Shown: positions 27,325 through 34,917 of the stretch, in pieces
Position numbering within the stretch: the first letter of the stretch is position 1
Layout of the letters: each line of letters begins with the position of its first letter
Assembly: GCF_018919065.1 (NCBI RefSeq)
Contig: NZ_JAHLQG010000043.1
Coordinates: 141,221 to 205,220 of the forward strand
Source of the DNA: Blautia sp. MSJ-9
GTDB taxonomy: Bacteria > Bacillota > Clostridia > Lachnospirales > Lachnospiraceae
Direction of reading: 5' to 3'
DNA: 64,000 nt
Notes under the pieces: generated by a model
Seen by the model: the letters and a program-made list of their open reading frames with translations, nothing else
Databases searched by the model: none
Told to the model about the DNA's origin: nothing
Translations under genes and position numbers: made by a program

Positions 27325-27924
27325 ATGAAACAGTATGACGGAATTAAAGATGAAGAATTAATATCACGTTTCAAAAACGGGGAATCAGAAATCCTTGACT
27401 ATCTGATGGAGAAATACAAGAACATGGTCCGTAAGAAGGCAAGGACCATGTTCCTGATAGGCGGAGAGAATGATGACCTGATACAGGAAGGTATGATCGG
27501 ACTGTTCAAAGCAGTCCGCGACTACCAGCCAGACAAGGATGCAGCATTCCAGACATTTGCAGGCATATGCGTAGACAGACAGATATATAACGCCATCCAG
27601 AGCTCCAACAGACAGAAACACCAGCCGCTGAACTCGTATATTTCCCTCAGCGAACAGGACGGAGAGAATGAAGAACATCTTGGCGACACCTGGGTAGAGA
27701 ATCCCGAGTCGATCATCATCGACCAGGAAAATGTCCAGAGCCTGGAACAGGAGATCACCACCACCCTAAGTCCAATGGAAAATCAGGTTCTCGAATACTA
27801 TCTTGCAGGAAACGGCTACGGAGAGATTGCCCGGATCATGGGAAAAACACCCAAATCCATAGACAACGCCCTCCAACGCATCCGCACCAAGATCAAAGAA
27901 CAACTGGAACAACTACAAAAATAA
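27325..27924 (+). CDS. sigH: Sigma-H-type RNA polymerase sigma factor
   Basis: The 199-residue sigma-70 family protein has region 2 (LIQEGMIGLFKAVRDY) and region 4 with a C-terminal helix-turn-helix (YGEIARIMGKTPKSIDNALQRI). Position after cysS-mrnC-rlmB matches sigH (spo0H), which drives early stationary-phase and sporulation genes. The start at 27325 is preferred over the adjoining TTG at 27322. A separate 210-bp leader with a dispersed repeat separates it from rlmB, so it probably has its own promoter. Confidence 0.9.
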   Translation: MKQYDGIKDEELISRFKNGESEILDYLMEKYKNMVRKKARTMFLIGGENDDLIQEGMIGLFKAVRDYQPDKDAAFQTFAGICVDRQIYNAIQSSNRQKHQPLNSYISLSEQDGENEEHLGDTWVENPESIIIDQENVQSLEQEITTTLSPMENQVLEYYLAGNGYGEIARIMGKTPKSIDNALQRIRTKIKEQLEQLQK

Positions 27925-27987
27925 AATCATCAGAATATATTTTCTGTAAAAAATTTTCTACAAAATGAAAAAGTTAAAAAATAGGGA

Positions 27988-28016
27988 TTGACAACACGAA
28001 CAAGTTCTGGTAACAT
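27988..28016 (+). promoter_or_regulatory. tRNA-Thr promoter
   Basis: A perfect TTGACA (27988-27993), 17-bp spacer and TAACAT (28011-28016) lie 31 bases before the tRNA. Confidence 0.85.
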
Positions 28017-28047
28017 ATCCAAATGTGAGCGGCAAGTCCGACACGAT

Positions 28048-28119
28048 GCTGATGTGGCTCAGAGGTAGAGCACTTCCTTGGTAAGGAAGGGGTCACGGGT
28101 TCAATTCCCGTCATCAGCT
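28048..28119 (+). tRNA. tRNA-Thr (anticodon GGT)
   Basis: The acceptor stem GCTGATG pairs with CATCAGC (28112-28118). D arm GCTC/GAGC, anticodon stem CTTCC/GGAAG with loop TTGGTAA, and T arm ACGGG/CCCGT with TTCAATT are all present. The anticodon is GGT, reading ACC and ACU. CCA is not encoded. It is a single tRNA gene, and it is one of the tRNAs that TrmO (15781) would be expected to modify. Confidence 0.97.
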
Positions 28120-28137
28120 TTTTTTATTGCTAAAAAT

Positions 28138-28186
28138 AAAGGATTACAAGTAGTCAAAAACAAAGACTGTTTGTGATCCTTTTTCT
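28138..28186 (+). terminator. Terminator after tRNA-Thr
   Basis: A 12-bp stem (28138-28149 with 28171-28182) with a small inner AGTC/GACT helix is followed by T-rich sequence. Confidence 0.8.
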
Positions 28187-28515
28187 ATTTAAAGATTTGC
28201 CGTTGTTGAATGGACTATTTGAGATAGCTTACTGTCAGAAGTGAAGGAATACTAGAAGTATACTTTTAAGGAAAATTATAAAATATAAAGATATATACAA
28301 AATGAAAGATATAATGTTTAAAGGCCTGCATATGTTGGTATATATAGAAAATATTCTAATGATGGTGGAAATTCTTACAAATATGTAATACAATAGTGTA
28401 AGTAAAAATATTATATTTAATGATATTAGAAATAAAGTATAAATGGAAAAAAGTTAACTACAAGGAGCATGATGACAAGATTTAATGATATCTTATAAAA
28501 AGAGAGGATAATAGT
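28187..28515. other. AT-rich intergenic stretch with no clear gene
   Basis: No ribosome-binding site with a sizeable frame is seen. A short frame at 28339-28395 (ending YSNDGGNSYKYVIQ) could be the tail of a lost gene. The sequence ACAAATATGTAATA occurs at 28377 and again at 28887, on both sides of the broken BspA-like gene; this may be chance in AT-rich DNA. Confidence 0.3.
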
Positions 28516-28885
28516 ATGAAGAGGACAGTATTGGCTTTTTTAGTTGCAAGTACAATGGTTGTAAATCCGTTCATTGTGGTGAATGCAGCAGATTTTTCAG
28601 ATAGCGTAGGACAAGAAACAGACTTGTGCATTTACTCAGTGCCCGAATCTTGAGAATGTGACATTATCATCAAGCATAAGAAAGCTTGGAGCTAAAGCAT
28701 TTTACCAGTGTACATCCATCAAGACTCTGAAGATTAATGGTTCTACTCTGGAATATGTTGGAAAGAAAGGACTTGCAGTTAATAAGTCAGTAACTCTGAA
28801 ATTGCCGAAGAAATCTTACAGCACATATCAGAAGCTGATAAAAGCAAGTAGCATTTATGCTAATACAAAATTTGTAAAATTCTAA
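28516..28885 (+). pseudogene. Broken BspA-like leucine-rich-repeat surface protein
   Basis: From the ATG at 28516 a signal peptide is encoded (MKRTVLAFLVASTMVVNPF), then about 25 more residues before a stop at 28651-28653. In another frame, 28628-28885 reads AFTQCPNLENVTLSSSIRKLGAKAFYQC and on to a C-terminal tail, which is a LRR_5/BspA-like repeat end. A deletion near 28627 has joined the secretion signal to the last 85 codons out of frame. Intact relatives are several hundred residues long and are exposed at the cell surface. Confidence 0.78.
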
Positions 28886-28905
28886 TACAAATATGTAATA
28901 GGAGC

Positions 28906-28938
28906 AAGGCCAGGGTGAATATTCTGGTCTTTCTTTCT
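28906..28938 (+). terminator. Terminator after the LRR pseudogene
   Basis: An 8-bp stem (AAGGCCAG with CTGGTCTT) is followed by TCTTTCT. Confidence 0.6.
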
Positions 28939-28963
28939 GAAATATAATAAACTTGTAAAATGA

Positions 28964-29001
28964 GAAAAGCCCAAGGAGCTTGCCGCTCCGAGGGCTTTCA
29001 G
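28964..29001 (-). terminator. Terminator for the toxin-antitoxin pair
   Basis: AAAGCCC pairs with GGGCTTT and GGAGC with GCTCC in one two-part hairpin. Read on the minus strand, it is followed by TTTTC, 85 bases after the antitoxin stop. Confidence 0.75.
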
Positions 29002-29085
29002 TTTTGACTTTTGCCAGATTATTATTTCTTTCAATTGGTATTATAACATATAAAAAATGGAGAGCAACAAGCTTGTAAAGTTTTG

Positions 29086-29316
29086 TTATGCAGAAGAAGC
29101 ATAATCCATAATGAAAATCTTGCTTGCAATCTGCTCAAGACGATCTAAGATATCTTCAATTTTTTCAAGCACAGATGCAGTAAAAAATTCTTCTCCACAT
29201 TGATCACATTTCATACATGGAACATTTTCAATAATAACATAGCAATTTTTCAGGTGTGCAAAGTATGTGGTTGTAGATTGTTCCATAGTACCATTTTTAC
29301 AAGTTAGGCATCTCAT
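29086..29316 (-). CDS. YgiT-type zinc-finger protein, probable antitoxin
   Basis: This 76-residue protein begins MRCLTCKNG and has a second CxxC (CMKCDQCGEEFF), the two zinc-binding pairs of the YgiT/MqsA N-terminal domain. After EEFFTASVLEKIEDILDRLEQI it ends in a helix. It lacks the helix-turn-helix half of full MqsA, so it probably neutralises its partner but may not bind DNA as MqsA does. Its start overlaps the stop of the toxin gene by 4 bases, and the toxin comes first, as in mqsRA. Confidence 0.8.
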   Translation of the reverse strand: MRCLTCKNGTMEQSTTTYFAHLKNCYVIIENVPCMKCDQCGEEFFTASVLEKIEDILDRLEQIASKIFIMDYASSA

Positions 29317-29633
29317 TTTAAAGTCTCCTTTCTTGTTTTATAATCAGATTCCCATTTTTCCGGATCAGGGAAATATGCGGTGATGATCCGGCTGCCGGTT
29401 CCTTCATCGCTCATAACTACATGGATGATTTTATTATCCACAGAATAGCCGAAAATTAAACAACTGGGGAATGGATAATCATCTGGATATTGTTCGATAA
29501 TTTCACCATCCATAATGGCATGACGAATATCTTTTATCTTGATTCCTCTTTGGCGACAACGCTCGGAAGAATGTTGTGTCATTAAAACTTTATCTTCAGT
29601 GTAGTAAGATTGTAGAGTTTTAATTTCTATCAT
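29313..29633 (-). CDS. DUF4258 protein, probable toxin
   Basis: The 106-residue protein matches the DUF4258 pattern: MTQHSSERCRQRGIKIKDIRHAIMDGEIIEQYPDDYPFPSCLIFGYS...IHVVMSD. The His, the Arg residues of HSSERCRQRG and the terminal strand are reminiscent of BrnT/RelE-type RNase toxins, to which DUF4258 is thought related. Pairing with a YgiT-type zinc protein in one overlapping unit supports a type II toxin-antitoxin system. Toxicity is not shown by sequence. Confidence 0.75.
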   Translation of the reverse strand: MIEIKTLQSYYTEDKVLMTQHSSERCRQRGIKIKDIRHAIMDGEIIEQYPDDYPFPSCLIFGYSVDNKIIHVVMSDEGTGSRIITAYFPDPEKWESDYKTRKETLK

Positions 29634-29802
29634 AATGACAATATCCCTTCTTTGGATTTACAGTTATATATGTACTGTAAATAATATTATAACTTAGCTA
29701 TCCGGAAAATTCAACAGACGCCAATACCCTGAACTGGAAGTTTAAACGCCAAATATTGAGCTTTTGAGCATAAAATAAGGCTTATCACTATAGTGGAAAC
29801 GG

Positions 29803-29831
29803 TTGACAGATGGAATTTCCAATGATAATAT
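29803..29831 (+). promoter_or_regulatory. glnS promoter
   Basis: A perfect TTGACA (29803-29808), 17-bp spacer and TAATAT (29826-29831) lie 92 bases before glnS. No T-box specifier structure is visible in the short leader. Confidence 0.8.
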
Positions 29832-29922
29832 AAATTCATTCGACATAAAAAATATTCAGTTGTATTTTTTATATATAGATATGTGAAAAACACTGTAAAA
29901 TACGACAACAGGAGGGAAGAAG

Positions 29923-31590
29923 ATGGAGAACGAAACAGTTTCCAAGAATTTTATTGAGAATATTATTGATAAAGATTTAGCAGAGGGTGTTTATGACACC
30001 GTGCATACACGTTTCCCGCCGGAACCGAATGGATATCTTCATATCGGTCATGCGAAATCTATTCTTTTAAACTATGGTCTTGCACAGGAGTATAACGGCA
30101 AATTCAACATGCGTTTTGACGATACAAACCCGACCAAAGAGAAGAGCGAGTTTGTAGAATCCATCAAAGCGGATATCAAATGGCTTGGTGCAGACTGGGA
30201 AGACAGACTGTTCTTTGCATCTGATTATTTCGACCAGATGTATGAAGCTGCTGTAAAGCTGATCCAGAAAGGAAAAGCTTATGTATGTGACCTGACAGCA
30301 GATCAGATCCGCGAATACCGTGGAACTCTTACAGAGCCAGGAAAAGAGAGTCCATACAGAAACAGAAGTGTAGAAGAGAACCTTCAGCTTTTCGAGGAGA
30401 TGAAAGAAGGCAAATACGCAGACGGAGAGAAAGTACTCCGTGCCAAGATTGATATGGCATCTCCGAACATGAACATGCGTGACCCGGTTATCTATCGTGT
30501 TGCCCATATGACACACCACAGAACAGGCGACAAATGGTGCATCTATCCAATGTACGACTTCGCTCATCCGATTGAGGACGCAATTGAAGGAATCACACAT
30601 TCCATCTGTACTCTGGAATTTGAGGACCACAGACCTCTGTATGACTGGGTTGTAAGAGAATTGGAATACCCGCAGCCACCGAAGCAGATCGAGTTTGCAA
30701 AACTGTACCTGACAAACGTTGTTACAGGTAAACGTTATATCAAGAAACTGGTAGAAGAAGGAATCGTAGACGGATGGGATGACCCACGTCTGGTTTCCAT
30801 CGCAGCACTGCGCCGTCGTGGCTTCACACCGGAATCTATTAAGATGTTCGTAGAACTTTGTGGTGTATCCAAAGCAAACAGTTCTGTTGACTATGCAATG
30901 CTTGAGTACTGTATCCGTGAGGATCTGAAACTGAAACGTCCGCGTCTGATGGCGATCCTTGATCCGATCAAGCTTGTGATCGACAACTATCCGGAAGGCG
31001 AAGTAGAATATCTGGAAGCTCCGAACAACATGGAGAATGAAGAACTTGGTACCCGTAAGATGCCATTCGGCAGAGAACTCTACATCGAGAGAGAAGACTT
31101 CATGGTAGACCCACCTAAGAAATATAAGAGAATGTTCCCTGGCACAGAGGTTCGTCTCATGAACGCATACTTCGTAACCTGCACAGGATATGAAGCTGAT
31201 GAAGATGGAACTGTACGTGTTGTACACTGTACTTATGACCCTGCAACAAAAGGCGGCAACGCACCGGACGGCAGAAAAGTAAAAGGAACCATCCACTGGG
31301 TAGAAGCAAGCCAGGCAGGAAAAGCAGAAGTACGTCTCTACGAGAATATCGTAGACGAGGAGAAAGGTGTATACAACAAAGAAGACGGTTCTCTGAATGT
31401 AAACCCGAATTCCCTGACAAAAGTGACTGCATATGTAGAGCCTGCATTGATGGAAGCGAAAGGTTACGACAGCTTCCAGTTCGTAAGAACAGGATTCTTC
31501 TGCGCAGACATCCATGACTCCAAAGAAGGCGCACCGGTATTTAACCGTATCGTATCTCTTAAGAGTTCATTCAAACTGCCAAAAGCATAA
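29923..31590 (+). CDS. glnS: Glutaminyl-tRNA synthetase
   Basis: The 555-residue class I enzyme charges tRNA-Gln directly. It has [17 protein letters not shown] with the HIGH motif, [18 protein letters not shown], and the GWDDPRL signature that separates it from glutamyl enzymes. In the position of KMSKS (E. coli MSKRKL) it reads [10 protein letters not shown], keeping the second Lys-Arg but not the canonical Met-Ser. The C-terminal beta-barrel anticodon domains are complete (ends FKLPKA). AGGAGGG precedes the ATG by 8 bases. Confidence 0.94.
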   Translation: MENETVSKNFIENIIDKDLAEGVYDTVHTRFPPEPNGYLHIGHAKSILLNYGLAQEYNGKFNMRFDDTNPTKEKSEFVESIKADIKWLGADWEDRLFFASDYFDQMYEAAVKLIQKGKAYVCDLTADQIREYRGTLTEPGKESPYRNRSVEENLQLFEEMKEGKYADGEKVLRAKIDMASPNMNMRDPVIYRVAHMTHHRTGDKWCIYPMYDFAHPIEDAIEGITHSICTLEFEDHRPLYDWVVRELEYPQPPKQIEFAKLYLTNVVTGKRYIKKLVEEGIVDGWDDPRLVSIAALRRRGFTPESIKMFVELCGVSKANSSVDYAMLEYCIREDLKLKRPRLMAILDPIKLVIDNYPEGEVEYLEAPNNMENEELGTRKMPFGRELYIEREDFMVDPPKKYKRMFPGTEVRLMNAYFVTCTGYEADEDGTVRVVHCTYDPATKGGNAPDGRKVKGTIHWVEASQAGKAEVRLYENIVDEEKGVYNKEDGSLNVNPNSLTKVTAYVEPALMEAKGYDSFQFVRTGFFCADIHDSKEGAPVFNRIVSLKSSFKLPKA

Positions 31591-31599
31591 ATAAAAAAT

Positions 31600-31647
31600 A
31601 GACCATCTCATCCGGCGCTATACCAGATAAGATGGTCTTTCTTTTTT
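31600..31647. terminator. Convergent terminator after glnS
   Basis: A 9-bp stem (AGACCATCT 31600-31608 with 31630-31638) is flanked by A- and T-runs. It can serve glnS and the opposing acidic-protein gene. Confidence 0.85.
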
Positions 31648-31682
31648 GTTGAATCCAAGAAAATAATAAACAAAGAGTGGGA

Positions 31683-32069
31683 TTATTCTTCTGATTCAGA
31701 TGCAGCGTCAATAGTTTCTTCAAAATGAGATGGCTCATCAGCGTCTTCTGCATCTTCAGCTTCTTCCTCTGCATCTTTGATTTCAACTTCTGTAGCTGTA
31801 TCCTTAGTTTCTGAAGTTTCGTCCTCAGCCTGCTCACCAGCGTGTTCTTCCCATGCCTGGAAATCTTCAGCAACTTCTTCAGCTTCAGTACTTTCCTCAG
31901 CTTTTTCTTCTTTTTCATCATTCAGATCAAAATCATCAAAATCGTCTTCAAAATCGAAGTCTTCCTTGCAGGAATTTTTCTTAGCAACAAGTGCAGCTAT
32001 AGCACCTGCAGCAGCTGCTGTAAGAGCACCTACTGCTACAAAACCCCAATATTTATTAATTTTAGCCAT
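31683..32069 (-). CDS. Small membrane-anchored, highly acidic protein
   Basis: The 128-residue protein starts MAKINKYWGFVAVGALTAAAAGAIAALVA, a single N-terminal transmembrane or signal-anchor helix. The rest is a Glu/Asp/Ala-rich low-complexity tail (e.g. DFDFEDDFDDFDLNDEKEE) with no fold signature. AAAGGAG is 12 bases before the ATG. I do not recognise a family. The tail is likely disordered; its orientation and role are unknown. Confidence 0.7.
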   Translation of the reverse strand: MAKINKYWGFVAVGALTAAAAGAIAALVAKKNSCKEDFDFEDDFDDFDLNDEKEEKAEESTEAEEVAEDFQAWEEHAGEQAEDETSETKDTATEVEIKDAEEEAEDAEDADEPSHFEETIDAASESEE

Positions 32070-32292
32070 GATAATCGTAAACTCCTTTCAGATATTCTCC
32101 TATTTCTGCGAATATAATACAGGTCACTGACCAGTCCGTTCGTAATACTTCCGGTCAGCTATAGGTTATCCTTATTTTAATACTTTTTATCATAAAAGAA
32201 AAGCAAAACTTTAAAAAGCAAAACTTTTGCTGAAAGCAGTTGCATACCAAAAAGATACACGGTATACTATGACAGGAAAGAAGAGGTTATTT

Positions 32293-32886
32293 ATGAAGAG
32301 AATTATTTTGGCATCTGCCTCACCCAGACGGAGAGAATTGCTGGAGCGGGCAGGCGTGAATTTCGAAGTGATACCTGCATCAGGCGAGGAGAACCGTACC
32401 TCAGATGATCCGAAAGAAGCTGTTCAGCAGCTTGCCAGAGACAAGGCGGTTTCTGTTATGCACACAGTAGAAGACAGTGAGGACGGAACCATTGTGATCG
32501 GATCTGACACAGTAGTTGTGTTTGAGAACATGATCCTTGGCAAACCTCACGATACAGAGGATGCAGTAAATACATTAAAAAAACTTCAGGGAAATACCCA
32601 CCAAGTATATACCGGCGTTTCCGTATGGGAGAAGAAAGCCGGAGTCTGGACGGAACACACCTTTTATGAGAGCACAGACGTGACTTTTTACCCAGTATCA
32701 GATGAAGAAATCCGGGCATATGTTGCGACTGGAGAGCCGATGGACAAAGCCGGAAGTTATGGCATCCAGGGACTCTTCGGAATCTATGTAAAAGGAATCT
32801 GCGGAGATTACAATAATGTGGTAGGACTTCCTGTTGCCAGATTATTTTACGAAATGAAGAAATCAGGAATTGACTTGAGAGGATGA
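32293..32886 (+). CDS. maf: Maf-family nucleoside triphosphate pyrophosphatase
   Basis: The 197-residue protein begins MKRIILASASPRRRELLERAG, the Maf signature, and has GSDTVVVFENMILGKP and GSYGIQGLFGIYVKGICGDYNNVVGLP. Maf proteins hydrolyse non-canonical or pyrimidine nucleotides to monophosphates, a house-cleaning role. The start at 32293 is chosen over the in-frame 32227 because the family begins here. It leads a four-gene run with two HAD phosphatases. Confidence 0.93.
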   Translation: MKRIILASASPRRRELLERAGVNFEVIPASGEENRTSDDPKEAVQQLARDKAVSVMHTVEDSEDGTIVIGSDTVVVFENMILGKPHDTEDAVNTLKKLQGNTHQVYTGVSVWEKKAGVWTEHTFYESTDVTFYPVSDEEIRAYVATGEPMDKAGSYGIQGLFGIYVKGICGDYNNVVGLPVARLFYEMKKSGIDLRG

Positions 32887-32892
32887 CAAAAG

Positions 32893-33558
32893 ATGATTAA
32901 GGCATGTATATTTGACTTGGATGGAACTCTGGCAGATACGCTGGATTCCATGGCATATGTGACCAATATTATTATGGAAAAATTCGGATTAAAAACACTT
33001 CCGGTCGATAACTTCAGATACTACAGCGGTGAGGGCGCAAACATGTTGATCCGCCGTGCGTTGAAAGATGCTGGTGATCCGGAACTGACTCATTACGAAG
33101 AAGGACAGAGACTTTACAGAGAAATGTTTGCAGCAGATCCGATGTATAAAGTAGTACCTTATGAAGGAATGCCGGAAACATTAAAAGAACTGAAAAAGCA
33201 TGGAATGAAACTGGCAGTCTGCTCCAATAAACCGCATCCTGCAGCAGTGAAAGTAATCGCACAGCTTTTCGGAGAAGAATTCGATATGGTTGTTGGTCAG
33301 AGCGATGCCATCCGCAGAAAACCTGCACCGGACGGTCCGTTAATGGTAGCTGAGAAATTTGGCGTAAAACCGGAAGAGTGCATGTATGTAGGCGACACCA
33401 GCACAGACATGCAGACCGGAAAAGCAGCAGGAATGTTTACAGTCGGTGCACTCTGGGGCTTCCGTGACCGTAAGGAGCTGAATGAAAACGGTGCAGACCT
33501 GGTAGCAGAGAAGCCGGTCGATCTGGTAAAAATATGCGAGGAACATGGAAATGATTAA
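32893..33558 (+). CDS. HAD-superfamily phosphatase, phosphoglycolate phosphatase-like
   Basis: The 221-residue protein has HAD motif I CIFDLDGTLADTLDS, motif II VCSNKP, motif III Lys in IRRKPAPD, and motif IV YVGDTSTDMQTGKAAG. A small helical cap lies between motifs I and II, as in Gph. It removes phosphate from a small metabolite such as 2-phosphoglycolate; the substrate is not provable from sequence. It lies 6 bases after maf and overlaps the next HAD gene by 14 bases. Confidence 0.88.
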   Translation: MIKACIFDLDGTLADTLDSMAYVTNIIMEKFGLKTLPVDNFRYYSGEGANMLIRRALKDAGDPELTHYEEGQRLYREMFAADPMYKVVPYEGMPETLKELKKHGMKLAVCSNKPHPAAVKVIAQLFGEEFDMVVGQSDAIRRKPAPDGPLMVAEKFGVKPEECMYVGDTSTDMQTGKAAGMFTVGALWGFRDRKELNENGADLVAEKPVDLVKICEEHGND

Positions 33559-34354
33559 GCTGATCGCAAGTGACCTGGATGGAACATTGCTTTTGAATAA
33601 GGCACAGTCTTTACCCGAAGAAATTTTTCCACTGATCAGACAGTTAAAAGAATTGGGAATTATGTTTGTAGCGGCCAGTGGACGGCAGTATCCGAACATG
33701 ACCAAACTGTTTGCGCCTGTTGCGTCGGAGATTTCCTACATTTCCGAAAATGGAGCGTTGGCAGTAGACCGTGGGGAAGTACTGTATCAGGATTCCTTTG
33801 ACAGAAAACTGGCAGAGAAGATCATCTCTGCGATCATGGCAAAGAAAGATGCTGAGTTTACATGTTCTGCAAAGGATTATCACTATCTGATGCCTAAGAC
33901 TCAGAAGTTCCACGATCATATGTTATACGAAGTGAAAAACGAATGCAGATTTGTGAACAGTATGGATGAGATGACAGATCCGATCATGAAACTGGCGGTA
34001 TTTGAACCGGGCGGCATTACCGATGAGTCTGTAAAATACTGGACAGGAAATTTTGGAAAAGACTGCGTTGTCGTGACATCCGGAAATGAATGGATCGATT
34101 TCGTACCGTTTGGTACAAACAAGGCAAAAGGAATCAGGGAATATCAGAAGCGATATCATATTTCGCCGGAGGAATGCGTGACATTCGGAGACGAATATAA
34201 TGATATAGAAATGTTAAAAGCAGTAAAATATGGCTTTGCCATGGCTCATTCCAAGGAGGGGGTACGGGCAGCAGCGTCCTATGTGACAGAACGCGTTGAA
34301 CCGTTCCTTGAGAAACTGATCCGGGCAAAGGGAAACATTGAGGAGGTAATTTAA
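33545..34354 (+). CDS. Cof-type HAD-IIB phosphatase
   Basis: The 269-residue protein has LIASDLDGTLL (motif I), VAASGRQYPNM (motif II) and FGDEYNDIEMLKAVKYGFAMAHS (motif IV), with a large C2 cap between motifs II and III. This is the Cof subclass, which hydrolyses sugar phosphates or flavin-type substrates with broad specificity. It overlaps the previous gene and is followed after one base by the next, so it belongs to the maf operon. Confidence 0.9.
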   Translation: MEMIKLIASDLDGTLLLNKAQSLPEEIFPLIRQLKELGIMFVAASGRQYPNMTKLFAPVASEISYISENGALAVDRGEVLYQDSFDRKLAEKIISAIMAKKDAEFTCSAKDYHYLMPKTQKFHDHMLYEVKNECRFVNSMDEMTDPIMKLAVFEPGGITDESVKYWTGNFGKDCVVVTSGNEWIDFVPFGTNKAKGIREYQKRYHISPEECVTFGDEYNDIEMLKAVKYGFAMAHSKEGVRAAASYVTERVEPFLEKLIRAKGNIEEVI

Positions 34355-34355
34355 G

Positions 34356-34613
34356 ATGTACACAGAAGAATGTATCAATACTTTTCTGGAGAACCAGGAA
34401 CAGCTCTTTCCACAGCCGGTAGCAGAATCCTATGAAGCAGCAGAAGCCTTTCTTGAGGATTGTATGGCACAGGTAGTGGACTCTATTGAAGAAGTCAGAG
34501 AATATCTGGAAGAAGCAGGTGCTGATGTAGACGGAATGTCAGATGAAGAACTGGAAGATGCCAGTGAAGTCTTTGCACTGCCAGATGGTAAATACCTGAT
34601 CGTAGAGGGATAA
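34356..34613 (+). CDS. Conserved small acidic protein
   Basis: The 85-residue protein (MYTEECINTFLENQEQLF) is rich in Glu and Asp and is predicted helical in its first two thirds, ending in a short strand ALPDGKYLIVEG. GAGGAGG-like sequence precedes the ATG within the end of the HAD gene. It is the last gene of the maf operon. I do not recognise a function and find no metal or catalytic motif. Confidence 0.7.
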   Translation: MYTEECINTFLENQEQLFPQPVAESYEAAEAFLEDCMAQVVDSIEEVREYLEEAGADVDGMSDEELEDASEVFALPDGKYLIVEG

Positions 34614-34634
34614 TATTAAAAAATACGTAATTTG

Positions 34635-34692
34635 TACCGGCGGTCCCTAAGTCAGAATAAAAAAATTCTGACCTGGGGAGCCGGTATTTTTA
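34635..34692 (+). terminator. Terminator of the maf operon
   Basis: An outer stem TACCGGC/GCCGGTA (34635-34641 with 34680-34686) encloses an AGTCAGAAT/ATTCTGACC stem, and TTTTT follows. Confidence 0.88.
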
Positions 34693-34779
34693 TGTCAGTG
34701 GAGGACGGTGTCGCTGAAGCAACTTGACACAGGTAGAGAATCCAACGGGCAAGATTCTTTCGGGTGAAGAAAATACAGA

Positions 34780-34809
34780 TTACATTTTCATGGAATGCGA
34801 TGCTATAAT
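34780..34809 (+). promoter_or_regulatory. Promoter of the surface-protein gene
   Basis: An extended -10 (TGC then TATAAT at 34804-34809) lies with TTACAT 18 bases upstream. This gives a leader of about 100 bases before the ATG at 34918. In the same 304-bp gap the stretch 34700-34770 can form GGTGTC/GACAC pairing of unknown meaning. Confidence 0.65.
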
Positions 34810-34917
34810 AGCTTTATGCAGAGAATGAAAGGACTACCGCTATCTGTTGCAGACAGAATGCATGCGAACAGAAGCGGAACATCAGAAATTTATTATACAG
34901 AAAAAGGAGGACGACAG

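Noticed and set aside
29832..29922. T-box leader for glnS
   Set aside because: The leader is only about 90 bases and lacks the T-box bulge sequence and a terminator/antiterminator pair.
30067..31515. 482-residue minus-strand frame opposite glnS
   Set aside because: It is a shadow of the glnS codon pattern, very Cys/Phe-rich, with no ribosome-binding site or domain.
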